Source: Micromonospora fulviviridis
GTDB lineage: Bacteria; Actinomycetota; Actinomycetes; Mycobacteriales; Micromonosporaceae
Direction: 5' to 3'
Length of the DNA: 64,000 bases
Assembly: GCF_014648395.1 (NCBI RefSeq)
Contig: NZ_BMRA01000009.1
Location: 211,744-275,743, forward strand
This document shows, piece by piece, positions 23,239-30,968 of the stretch. The position numbers and the translations under genes were made by a program. Below the pieces are notes generated by a model. That model was not told where the DNA came from, did not search any database, and saw only the letters and a list, made by a program, of their open reading frames with translations. Numbering within the stretch: the stretch's first letter is position 1; each line of letters opens with the position of its first letter.

Positions 23239-25385
23239 GAAGAGCCTGGCGCCCCGGCGCCGCCCTGGTCGCCCTGCTGACCGCCGTGGGGCTCGCCGGC
23301 CTCGCCCCGGAGACCGCCGTCGCCGGCAAGGAGCGGTCCGGCACCCTCACGACCGCCACCGCCCCCTCGCCGGCCCTCGGCGCGCCCGTCGACTACACCG
23401 TCTACCTCCCGTACGGCTACGCCGACGCGGCGAACGCCGGCACCCGCTACCCGGTGCTGTACCTGCTGCACGGGCGTGGCGACACCATGCAGGCGTGGAC
23501 CCGGGTGAAGAGCGACCTGGACCGGCTCATCGCCGACGGCGAGGTGCCGCCGGTGATCGCCGTGCTGCCCGACGCCCCGTGGAGCGAGCGCGGCAACTGG
23601 TACGTCGACTCCGCGTACACCGGCGCCGACCGCCCCGGCCGGCCGGTGGAGACCGCGCTCACCCACGACCTCGTCGCGCACGTCGACGCCACGTACCGCA
23701 CCGCCGCGCACCGGAACGCCCGGCTGGTCGGCGGCTACTCGATGGGCGGGGCCGGCGCGCTGCGCTACGCCCTCGCCCACCAGGACCTCTTCGCCAACGC
23801 GCTGGTGCTCAGCCCCGCCGTCTACCGGCCGCTGCCGCCGGCCGACTCCTCGGCCCGCGAGTTCGGCGCGTTCGGCGACGGCGACCGGCCCTTCTCCGAC
23901 GAGGTGTACCAGCGGCTGAACTACCCGGCCCTGCTGCCCGGTCTCGATCCGGAGTCGCCGGTGCGGATGTTCATCGCGGTCGGCGACGACGAGTGGGCCA
24001 ACCCCGACCCGGCCGACGCCGCCCACGACCTCGACTACGAGGCCGCCACCCTCTACAACACCGTCCGCCGCGCCGACGGCGTCGCCGCCGAGTTCCGCGT
24101 CCTCGACGGCGGGCACGACTGGGACGTCTGGCGGCCCGCGTTCGTCGACGGCCTGAAGCACCTGGCCGCCACGCTCAGCGTCACCCCGCCGGCCGGGCTG
24201 CCCGCCCCGCTGCACGGCACCGCCGGCGCGGACTGGGCCGGCGGGGTCGCCGCCCACCCGGACGGCGAGGTCACCCTCGGCTACGCGGCCTCCGGCGGCG
24301 TCGCCGGCCAGCCGTACGCCGGCGGTCTCGACGCCGTGGTCACCCGGCTCGCCGCCGACCGGCGCACGGTCCGCTGGACCAGCCAGTTCGGCACCCCCGC
24401 CAACGAGCGGCTCTACGGGACCGTGCCGCTGCCCGACGGCGGCGTGCTCACCGCCGGGTACACCCGCGGCGACCTCGACGGCCGGCACCCGGGCAGCCCC
24501 GCCGACGACGCGGTCGTGGCGAAGCTGACCGCCACCGGGCAGCGGGCCTGGCTCACCCAGGCCGGCGACCCGGCCAAGGCCGACCGGTTCTACGCGATCA
24601 CCGCCGCCCCCGACGGCGGCGCGTACGTCGCCGGCTACACCAGCGGCACGTTCGACGGGACGAGCGCCGGCGACAAGGACGCCGTGCTCGCCCGGATCGC
24701 ACCGGACGGCACCCTGGCCTGGACCCGGCAGTTCGGCGGCCCCGGCGAGGACAAGGCGTACGCCGTCGCGGCCGACGCGAACGGCGTCTACGTGGCCGGC
24801 GGCACCTCCGGCGCGCTGCTCGGCGCCACGCCGCTCGGCGGCGCCGACGGCTGGCTCGCCCGGTTCACCCCGGACGGCGCCCGCGACTGGCTCACCGTGG
24901 CCGGCGGCACCGGCGACGACCTGCTCGGCGGGGTCACCGTGACCGGCGCCGGCGAGGTGGTGGCGACCGGCGCCACCGCCGGCGACGTGCTCACCGTGGC
25001 GTACACCGCGAAGGGCGCGCAGCGCTGGCGGACCGTCACCGGCGGGCGCGGCGCGGACGCCGGCACCGACGTGCTGGCCCTCGCCGACGGCACCCTCGCG
25101 GTGGTCGGCTTCACCGGCAGCATCCTCGGCGTGCCGGCCGGCGGCGCGGACGTGTTCACCCTGCGCCTCGACGCCCGGGGCAAGCAGGTCGCCGTCGCCC
25201 AGTACGGCACCGCCCGCGACGACGCCGCCGACCCGTTCGGTGAGGAGAACGTCTACGCCACCCTCGGGCCGGACGGCCGGCTGCTGGTCAGCGGCCGCAC
25301 CGCCGGCACGCCCGACGGCGGCGCCGCGCTCGGCAACGGGGACGTGTTCCTCGCCGCCGTCGACCCGGCGAAGGGGACGCCGTGA
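23235..25385 (+). CDS. Secreted esterase-D-like alpha/beta hydrolase fused to a beta-propeller repeat domain
   Basis: This 716-residue protein begins with a signal peptide (RRAWRPGAALVALLTAVGL, then AVA-GK near residue 29-31). Residues from about 35 to 320 form an alpha/beta hydrolase of the esterase D/feruloyl-esterase type: LLHGRGDTMQAWTR, the nucleophile elbow VGGYSMGGAGALRYAL (Ser in G-Y-S-M-G) and the His loop LDGGHDWDVWRPAF. From about 330 on there are SBBP-like repeats of roughly 50-60 residues with WTSQFGTPANERLYG, WTRQFGGPGEDKAYAV and W-R-T-V-x-G-G-R-G, forming a beta-propeller. It would act outside the cell, unlike the other operon enzymes. It may de-esterify a substrate before import. 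Confidence 0.88.
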   Translation: MRRAWRPGAALVALLTAVGLAGLAPETAVAGKERSGTLTTATAPSPALGAPVDYTVYLPYGYADAANAGTRYPVLYLLHGRGDTMQAWTRVKSDLDRLIADGEVPPVIAVLPDAPWSERGNWYVDSAYTGADRPGRPVETALTHDLVAHVDATYRTAAHRNARLVGGYSMGGAGALRYALAHQDLFANALVLSPAVYRPLPPADSSAREFGAFGDGDRPFSDEVYQRLNYPALLPGLDPESPVRMFIAVGDDEWANPDPADAAHDLDYEAATLYNTVRRADGVAAEFRVLDGGHDWDVWRPAFVDGLKHLAATLSVTPPAGLPAPLHGTAGADWAGGVAAHPDGEVTLGYAASGGVAGQPYAGGLDAVVTRLAADRRTVRWTSQFGTPANERLYGTVPLPDGGVLTAGYTRGDLDGRHPGSPADDAVVAKLTATGQRAWLTQAGDPAKADRFYAITAAPDGGAYVAGYTSGTFDGTSAGDKDAVLARIAPDGTLAWTRQFGGPGEDKAYAVAADANGVYVAGGTSGALLGATPLGGADGWLARFTPDGARDWLTVAGGTGDDLLGGVTVTGAGEVVATGATAGDVLTVAYTAKGAQRWRTVTGGRGADAGTDVLALADGTLAVVGFTGSILGVPAGGADVFTLRLDARGKQVAVAQYGTARDDAADPFGEENVYATLGPDGRLLVSGRTAGTPDGGAALGNGDVFLAAVDPAKGTP

Positions 25386-26575
25386 CCACGCCCGGCCCGC
25401 TGCACGGCGTCAAGGTCGTCGACCTGGCCACCCTCTTCGCCGGTCCGCTGGCCGCCGCGTTCCTCGGCGACTTCGGCGCCGACGTGGTCAAGGTGGAGCA
25501 CCCGGCCAAGCCCGACCCGTCCCGGGGACACGGCCCCGCCAAGGACGGCGTCGGCCTGTGGTGGAAGGTGCTCGGCCGCAACAAGCGGACCGTGACGCTC
25601 AACCTGTCCGACCCGCAGGGCGCGGACCTGCTGCGCCGGCTGCTCGCCGACGCCGACGTGCTCGTGGAGAACTTCCGCCCCGGCACCCTGGAGCGGTGGG
25701 GTCTCGGCCCGGACGAGCTGCACGCGGTCAACCCGCGGCTGGTGATCGCCCGGATCAGCGGCTTCGGGCAGGTCGGCCCGTACGCGCCCCGGCCCGGGTT
25801 CGGCACCCTCGCCGAGGCGATGAGCGGCTTCGCCGCCGCCACCGGGGAACCCGACGGGCCGCCGACCCTGCCCCCGTTCGGGCTGGCCGACTCCGTCACC
25901 GCGCTCGCCGCCGCGTACGCGGTCATGCTGGCCCTGCGCGGCCGCGACCTGACCGGCCGGGGCCAGGTGGTGGACCTCGCCATCATCGAGCCGATCATGG
26001 CGATGCTCGGCCCGCAGATCACCTGGTACGACCAGCTCGGCTACGTCCAGCCCCGGCTGGGCAACCGGTCCAACAACAACGCGCCCCGCAACACCTACCG
26101 GTGCGCCGACGGACGGTGGGTGGCCGTGTCCACCAGCGCGCAGAGCATCGCCGAGCGGGTGGTCCGGCTCGTCGGCCGCCCCGACCTGGTCGACGAGCCG
26201 TGGTTCGCCACCGGTAGCGGTCGGGCCGCGCACGCCGACGAACTCGACGCCGCGGTCGGCGACTGGGTGGCGAAGCGGGACCGCGACGAGGTGGTGGCCG
26301 CGTTCGAGGCCGCCCAGGCCGCCGTGGCACCCGTCTACGACGTGCGGGACATCCTCGCCGACCCGCAGTACGCGGCGCTCGGCACCGTGGTCACCGTCCC
26401 CGACGAGGAGTTGGGGGAGGTGCGGATGCAGAACGTGCCGTTCCGGATGTCGGACAGCCCCGGGGAGATCCGGCACGCGGGCCGCCGCCACGGCCAGGAC
26501 ACCGACGCGGTGTTCGGCGCGCTCGGGCTGACCGCCGACGAGCTGGCCGCGCTGCGGGAGCGCGGGGTGATCTGA
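25382..26575 (+). CDS. Class III CoA-transferase (CaiB/BaiF family)
   Basis: This 397-residue protein overlaps the esterase stop. Family features are clear: the N-terminal GVKVVDLATLFAGPLAAAFLG, DFGADVVKVEHPAKPDPSRG, KRTVTLNLSDPQG, VLVENFRPGTLERWGLG, and the catalytic Asp in RGQVVDLAIIEPIMAML. Such enzymes move CoA between carboxylic acids through a covalent aspartyl intermediate. Paired with the adjacent CitE-type lyase, it suggests activation of a carboxylic acid to its CoA thioester followed by C-C cleavage. The acid is unidentified; a sugar-derived or acyl-group-derived acid from the imported compound would fit the operon. Confidence 0.94.
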   Translation: MTTPGPLHGVKVVDLATLFAGPLAAAFLGDFGADVVKVEHPAKPDPSRGHGPAKDGVGLWWKVLGRNKRTVTLNLSDPQGADLLRRLLADADVLVENFRPGTLERWGLGPDELHAVNPRLVIARISGFGQVGPYAPRPGFGTLAEAMSGFAAATGEPDGPPTLPPFGLADSVTALAAAYAVMLALRGRDLTGRGQVVDLAIIEPIMAMLGPQITWYDQLGYVQPRLGNRSNNNAPRNTYRCADGRWVAVSTSAQSIAERVVRLVGRPDLVDEPWFATGSGRAAHADELDAAVGDWVAKRDRDEVVAAFEAAQAAVAPVYDVRDILADPQYAALGTVVTVPDEELGEVRMQNVPFRMSDSPGEIRHAGRRHGQDTDAVFGALGLTADELAALRERGVI

Positions 26576-27396
26576 TGCTGCTCACCTGGCTCTACGTGCC
26601 CGGCGACCGGCCCGACCGGTTCCCCAAGGCGGTCGCCGCCGGCGCCGACGCGGTCATCCTCGACATGGAGGACGCCGTCGTGGCCGGCCGCAAGGCGTAC
26701 GCCCGGGACGCCGTCGCCGACTTCCTCGCCGACCCGCAGCCGCTGCCCGTGCAGGTGCGGGTCAACGAGCTGACCGGACCGGACCTCGACGCCGACCTGG
26801 CCGCCGTCGCGGGGCGGCCGGGGCTGGCCGGGCTGCGCCTGCCCAAGGTGGAGTCCCCGGCGACCGTCGCCGCGGTGGCCGCCCGGGTCGACACCCCGCT
26901 GCACCCGCTGGTCGAGTCGGCCGTCGGGCTGGAGTCCGCGTACGCCATCGCGGCCGCCCACCCGGCGGTGGCCTCGCTCGGGCTCGGCGAGGCCGACCTC
27001 CGCTCCGACCTGGGCGTCGCCGACGACGACGGCCTGCTCTGGGCCCGCGGCCGGATCGTGGTCGCGGCCCGCGCGGCCGGCCTGCCGCCGCCGGCCATGT
27101 CGGTGTACGCCGACGTGGCCGACCTCGACGGCCTGGCCGCCTCCTGCGCGGCCGGCCGGCGGCTCGGCTTCCTCGGCCGGGCCGCCATCCACCCGCGACA
27201 GTTGCCGGTGATCGCCGCCGCGTTCCGCCCGGCCGACCGGGAGGTGGACCGGGCCCGCGAACTGCTCGCCGCGGTCGCCGACGCGCACGCCCGCGACTCC
27301 GGCACCGTGGTGCTGCCCGACGGCCGGTTCGCCGACCGGGCCATGGTGGCCGCCGCCCGCCGGGTCGTCGACCTCGCCGCCCGCTACGCCGCCTGA
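26575..27396 (+). CDS. CoA ester lyase, CitE/HpcH-aldolase family
   Basis: This 273-residue TIM-barrel lyase begins at an ATG overlapping the CoA-transferase TGA by one base. It shows the family residues: LTWLYVPGDRPDRFPKA, AVILDMEDAVVAGRKAYAR (metal-linked Asp/Glu), GLRLPKVESP (Lys) and LGLGEADLRSDLG (acidic metal ligands). Related enzymes cleave citramalyl-CoA, malyl-CoA or related beta-hydroxyacyl-CoA to acetyl-CoA or glyoxylate-type products. It ends the long operon; a 129-bp gap follows. With the CoA-transferase it forms a two-step acid-degradation module similar in principle to itaconate/citramalate catabolism, though a hydratase is missing. Confidence 0.92.
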   Translation: MLLTWLYVPGDRPDRFPKAVAAGADAVILDMEDAVVAGRKAYARDAVADFLADPQPLPVQVRVNELTGPDLDADLAAVAGRPGLAGLRLPKVESPATVAAVAARVDTPLHPLVESAVGLESAYAIAAAHPAVASLGLGEADLRSDLGVADDDGLLWARGRIVVAARAAGLPPPAMSVYADVADLDGLAASCAAGRRLGFLGRAAIHPRQLPVIAAAFRPADREVDRARELLAAVADAHARDSGTVVLPDGRFADRAMVAAARRVVDLAARYAA

Positions 27397-27525
27397 CCCG
27401 GTGCCCGCCGCCGCCCGCCCGTCCCGCTGACCCGGCGGTCCCCGCCGGCCGCACGATCGCCGGATGCCGGGCCGGCGCCGCCGCCCGTACGCTGGCCCGG
27501 GCCGGCAGGGGAGCGGGGGAGCGGC

Positions 27526-29310
27526 ATGGGCGATCGGGCACGGCTGGACCGGCGCAGCCTGCTCGCCGCCGCCGGTGGGCTGGCGGTCGCCGGGATCGGC
27601 GTACCCGTGGGCCTCGCCGCCACCGGCGACCCGCCGCCGGTCGCCCGCGGACGGCGGCCGATCAGCATGGCCATGCACCTGCACGCCTCGTTCAGCGAGG
27701 GCGTCGCCAGCTACGCCGCCCACCTCGACCAGGCCCGACGCAACGCCGTCGACGTGCTCTGGTGGACCGACCACGACTTCCGGGTCGCCGCCCACGACCA
27801 CCGCCGCGTGGTCCACTTCGACGGCCCAGAGGAGCCCGAGGGCGGGCTCGCCTGGACCTGGACGGCGTCCACCGAGGGCGCGCTCACCGCCTCCGCCGCC
27901 GACTTCGTGGCCGCCCCGCACGCCGCCGACGACCCGGGCCGCGCGCTGCGGCTCACCGCCGCCGGCGCCGGCATCCTCTGGTACGCCGGCAAGGCGTGGA
28001 ACTGGACGCACACCGGGAACATCTCCGACACCACCCTGCACCTCGACGTGCTGCCCGAGACTGCCGGTCCCGACGCGACCCTGATCGTCGAGATCGCGCT
28101 GTCCCACCACCCGGCCGGCGCCGGCCGCCCCGCCGGCCAGCTCGTGCTCCGCTACCGCCTGGGCGCGGCGACCGCGACCCGGCACCGCGCCGACGGCCGG
28201 CACGGCACCGTCGACCTGCCCGCCCCGCCCGGCGCCTGGCGGCGGCACACCCTCGACCTGCTGGCCGACGTCCGGCGGCTCTGGCCAGACCTGGTGGCCG
28301 GCGACAACTCGCTGCGCGGGCTGCGCCTCGGAGTGCAGGTCGCGGCCGGCGCGCGCGGCGCGTACGTGGTCGACCGGCTGGTCTTCGACCGGGCCCGGCG
28401 TGCCGGGCAGGCCGGTGAGGAACTGCGCGCCGAGGTGCTGCGCGGCTACGCCGGGGCGTACCCGGGCGTCACCCACCACCGCGCCTACGAGGTGTCGATG
28501 GTCCGGCACCTCAACTGGTTCGGGGGCGACCAGACGCTGCCCGCCTTCCCGTCCCCGCCGTACCGGGACAACGACGTCGGGGCGACCGAACGGATGGTCG
28601 AGTTCCTGCACGGCCACGGTGGGGTGGTGTGCTGGAACCACCCGCTGGACGTGGAACGCCGCGAGTCCCTCGCGCGGCTGCTGGTGGAGCGGAATGCGCT
28701 CGGCGTCGACCTGATCGAGATCGGTCGCGATCCGGTCGACGACCACCTCTGGGCGTACGACGTGGCCGCGCGCAACGCCATCCCGGTCACGGCGGTCGGG
28801 GTGACCGACGACCACGACGGCACCGACTGGCGGGCCGGGCGGGACCGGCACGTCACGTACGTCTGGGCGGCCTCCACGGGCCGCGACGACCTGGTGGCGG
28901 CGCTGCGCGCCGGGCAGGCGTGGTTCACCGACCTGGCCCGCTACCGGGGCGCCCTCGACCTGGAGATCGGCGGCCGCAGCGCCATGGGCGCCGTGCTGAC
29001 CACCGACGCGGCCGACCTGACCGTGCGGCTGCGCGCCACCGACCTGCCGGCCGGCGCGACCCTGGAGGTGGTGACCGGGACGGTCGACCGGGCGGGTGTC
29101 GCCGACCCGACCCCGGCGATCCGGATCGGACAGGTGCCCTGGCGGCAGCTCCGGGAGGGCTGGCACGACCTGTCCGTCGCTCCGGGTGCGGGCAGCTACC
29201 TGCGGACCCAGGTCCGGGGGCGGGACGGTGTCATCATCGGGGCGGGCAACCCGGTCTGGCTGCTGCGCCAGGCCCCACCGCGCGGCATTCCCTTGGCCCG
29301 CCGCTTCTGA
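27526..29310 (+). CDS. Tat-exported PHP-domain metal-dependent phosphoesterase-like protein
   Basis: This 594-residue protein has a twin-arginine-type signal (LDRRSLLAAAGGLAVAGIG). After it comes SMAMHLHASFSEG with the His-x-His of a PHP-type metal site, then DVLWWTDHDF (Thr-Asp-His). A beta-rich domain (residues about 105-290, ending YVVDRLVFD) is inserted. The second half of the PHP fold follows: GGVVCWNHPLDVERR, VDLIEIGRDPVDD and VTAVGVTDDHDGTDW. PHP proteins hydrolyse phosphate esters with two or three metals; the inserted domain may bind glycans. It lies just after the catabolic operon but has its own 129-bp upstream gap, so co-regulation is uncertain. Confidence 0.87.
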   Translation: MGDRARLDRRSLLAAAGGLAVAGIGVPVGLAATGDPPPVARGRRPISMAMHLHASFSEGVASYAAHLDQARRNAVDVLWWTDHDFRVAAHDHRRVVHFDGPEEPEGGLAWTWTASTEGALTASAADFVAAPHAADDPGRALRLTAAGAGILWYAGKAWNWTHTGNISDTTLHLDVLPETAGPDATLIVEIALSHHPAGAGRPAGQLVLRYRLGAATATRHRADGRHGTVDLPAPPGAWRRHTLDLLADVRRLWPDLVAGDNSLRGLRLGVQVAAGARGAYVVDRLVFDRARRAGQAGEELRAEVLRGYAGAYPGVTHHRAYEVSMVRHLNWFGGDQTLPAFPSPPYRDNDVGATERMVEFLHGHGGVVCWNHPLDVERRESLARLLVERNALGVDLIEIGRDPVDDHLWAYDVAARNAIPVTAVGVTDDHDGTDWRAGRDRHVTYVWAASTGRDDLVAALRAGQAWFTDLARYRGALDLEIGGRSAMGAVLTTDAADLTVRLRATDLPAGATLEVVTGTVDRAGVADPTPAIRIGQVPWRQLREGWHDLSVAPGAGSYLRTQVRGRDGVIIGAGNPVWLLRQAPPRGIPLARRF

Positions 29311-29383
29311 CCGCCGTGGGGCCGCGGACCGTCGACCGTCGCGTCTCTGCTCTGCTGGCCGTCCACGAGAAGGAGGAAGGTCC

Positions 29384-29809
29384 GTGAGCCTGCACTACGA
29401 GGTGGTCTTCAGTTGTTTCCTGGACGACGAGACGCCGCCCGACGTCCTCGACGCCCTCCGGTGGCATCTCGGGCTGCGCGACGACCTGCCCGCCACGCTG
29501 CACCCGGACGAGCACCCGTACCGGCTGTTGTCGTCGGACCCGGACAGCTACCTGCCCGGCGGTGACGTGGCGTCGTTGCGCCGGCAGCGGGTCGGCTTCA
29601 CCGCGGCCGGCGACGTGTTCCAGTGGGGTCTGCACAGCCGGAACTACTGGCTGGACGACGACCTGGGCGAGCTGGTCACCATCCTCGACCTCATCGCGCC
29701 GCACGTCGTCGAGGACGGGTACGGCGGCCACTTCCGCGAGGTGTACGACAGGGATCTCGTCGTCTTCGAGTTCCGCGACGGGTCCTACGTCAGGAATCCC
29801 GCCCACTGA
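29384..29809 (+). CDS. Small hypothetical protein, 141 aa
   Basis: The GTG start at 29384 has an ideal AGGAGG site 8 bp upstream, and codon composition is normal for the host. The protein begins MSLHYEVVFSCFLDDETPPD and is soluble, acidic and rich in Trp/Tyr/Phe near the centre (VFQWGLHSRNYWLDDD). It carries no signal, membrane segment or recognisable motif. I do not recognise the family. It lies between the PHP protein and a repeat element. Confidence 0.7.
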   Translation: MSLHYEVVFSCFLDDETPPDVLDALRWHLGLRDDLPATLHPDEHPYRLLSSDPDSYLPGGDVASLRRQRVGFTAAGDVFQWGLHSRNYWLDDDLGELVTILDLIAPHVVEDGYGGHFREVYDRDLVVFEFRDGSYVRNPAH

Positions 29810-29822
29810 CACCGGAAACGTA

Positions 29823-29869
29823 GATCTTGGCGAGTTCCCGTTCGCTGCTGACGGCAACTCTCCAAGATC
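29823..29869. repeat. Imperfect 18-bp inverted repeat, terminator or dispersed palindrome
   Basis: The left arm, GATCTTGGCGAGTTCCCG (29823-29840), pairs with 29852-29869 with only two mismatches around an 11-base loop. It is AT-richer than its surroundings. The position between the hypothetical gene and the slipin fits a terminator. The sequence also looks like a small mobile palindromic repeat, which only a genome search could show. Confidence 0.6.
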
Positions 29870-29900
29870 CGTCCAGGCGCCTCCCGCTTGACATCACCAG

Positions 29901-29925
29901 GAGTGAAGGGCGGCGGACCGGGTAC
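29901..29925 (+). promoter_or_regulatory. Weak stress-sigma promoter candidate before slipin
   Basis: GAGT, 15 bases, then GGGTAC matches the general GNNT-N15-GGGTAY pattern, 44 bp before the slipin ATG. The -35 is poorly specific, so the call is tentative. Confidence 0.3.
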
Positions 29926-29968
29926 GCGCGCGGCCGGGAGGCGGGCGCCTCCGGGATCGAGGGGGACC

Positions 29969-30901
29969 ATGGCAGCCGCCGCCGTCATCGCGCTGATCAT
30001 CGTCGTCGCGCTCGTGGTGCTCGTGGCCTCGCTGAGCGTCCGGCTGGTCCAGCAGTACCAGCGCGGCGTGGTGTTCCGCTTCGGCCGGGTGCTGGAGCGC
30101 ATCCGCCAGCCCGGCTTCCAGCTGATCGTCCCGATCGCCGACCGGATGGTGCGGGTGAGCATGCAGACCACGGTGATCGGGGTGCCCGCGCAGGGCGTGA
30201 TCACCCGCGACAACGTCACGCTCACCGTCGACGCGGTCGTCTACTACCGGGTGGTCGACCCGGTGAAGGTGCTGGTCAACGTCCGCGACTACCCGTCGGC
30301 GGTGCTCCAGGTCGCGCAGACCGCGTTGCGCTCGGTGATCGGCAAGGCCGACCTGGACACCCTGCTGCGCGACCGGGACCGGATCAACGCCGAGCTCAAG
30401 GCGGTCATCGACGCGCCCACCGAGAAGCCGTGGGGCCTGCTCATCGAGCGGGTGGAGGTGAAGGACGTGTCGCTGCCGGAGGGGATGAAGCGGTCGATGT
30501 CCCGGCAGGCCGAGGCGGAACGGGAACGCCGGGCCCGGGTGATCGCCGCGGACGGCGAGTTCCAGGCGTCCCGGCGGCTCGCCGACGCCTCGCGGGCCAT
30601 GGCGAACACGCCGGGGGCGTACCAGCTGCGGCTGCTCCAGACGGTGGTGGACGTGGCGGCGGAGAAGAACAGCACCCTGGTCATGCCGTTCCCGGTCGAG
30701 CTGCTGCGCTTCTTCGACCGGCTCGCCGGCGGGGACGTCGACCAGGTCCGTCCGGCGGGACAGGCCGGCCGGGGCCCCGCGGGGCAGGGCGGCCGGGGCC
30801 CGGCGGAGCAGGCCACGCCGGTCGAGCCGGTGCTCGGGCCGGTCACCGAGAACGTCGCGGCGGCCGCCGCCGACGGGGACGGGCGCCCACCCGCGCAGTG
30901 A
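29969..30901 (+). CDS. Slipin / SPFH (band 7) membrane protein
   Basis: This protein of about 310 aa uses ATG 29969, which has a G-rich site directly before it; a longer in-frame start at 29888 would add a low-complexity tail. One N-terminal transmembrane helix (AVIALIIVVALVVLVASLSV) is followed by an SPFH domain: VFRFGRVLERIRQPGFQLIV, LTVDAVVYYRVVDPVKVLVN and WGLLIERVEVKDVSLPEGMK. A coiled-coil region with RQAEAERERRARVIAADGEF and a disordered Gly/Pro-rich tail complete it. Slipins oligomerise on membranes as stomatin-like scaffolds and often work with NfeD proteases; no nfeD is adjacent here. Confidence 0.92.
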   Translation: MAAAAVIALIIVVALVVLVASLSVRLVQQYQRGVVFRFGRVLERIRQPGFQLIVPIADRMVRVSMQTTVIGVPAQGVITRDNVTLTVDAVVYYRVVDPVKVLVNVRDYPSAVLQVAQTALRSVIGKADLDTLLRDRDRINAELKAVIDAPTEKPWGLLIERVEVKDVSLPEGMKRSMSRQAEAERERRARVIAADGEFQASRRLADASRAMANTPGAYQLRLLQTVVDVAAEKNSTLVMPFPVELLRFFDRLAGGDVDQVRPAGQAGRGPAGQGGRGPAEQATPVEPVLGPVTENVAAAAADGDGRPPAQ

Positions 30902-30936
30902 CCGGACAGGTATAGGCCGGGCCGCCGACCGGGAAC

Positions 30937-30968
30937 GCTGAGCGCTCGCCGGTGGCCCCGCGCTCAGC
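30937..30968. terminator. Bidirectional hairpin between convergent slipin and histidine kinase genes
   Basis: GCTGAGCGC and its exact complement, separated by 14 bases, lie in the 62-bp gap between the two convergent genes. They slightly overlap the kinase stop codon at 30964. Confidence 0.6.
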
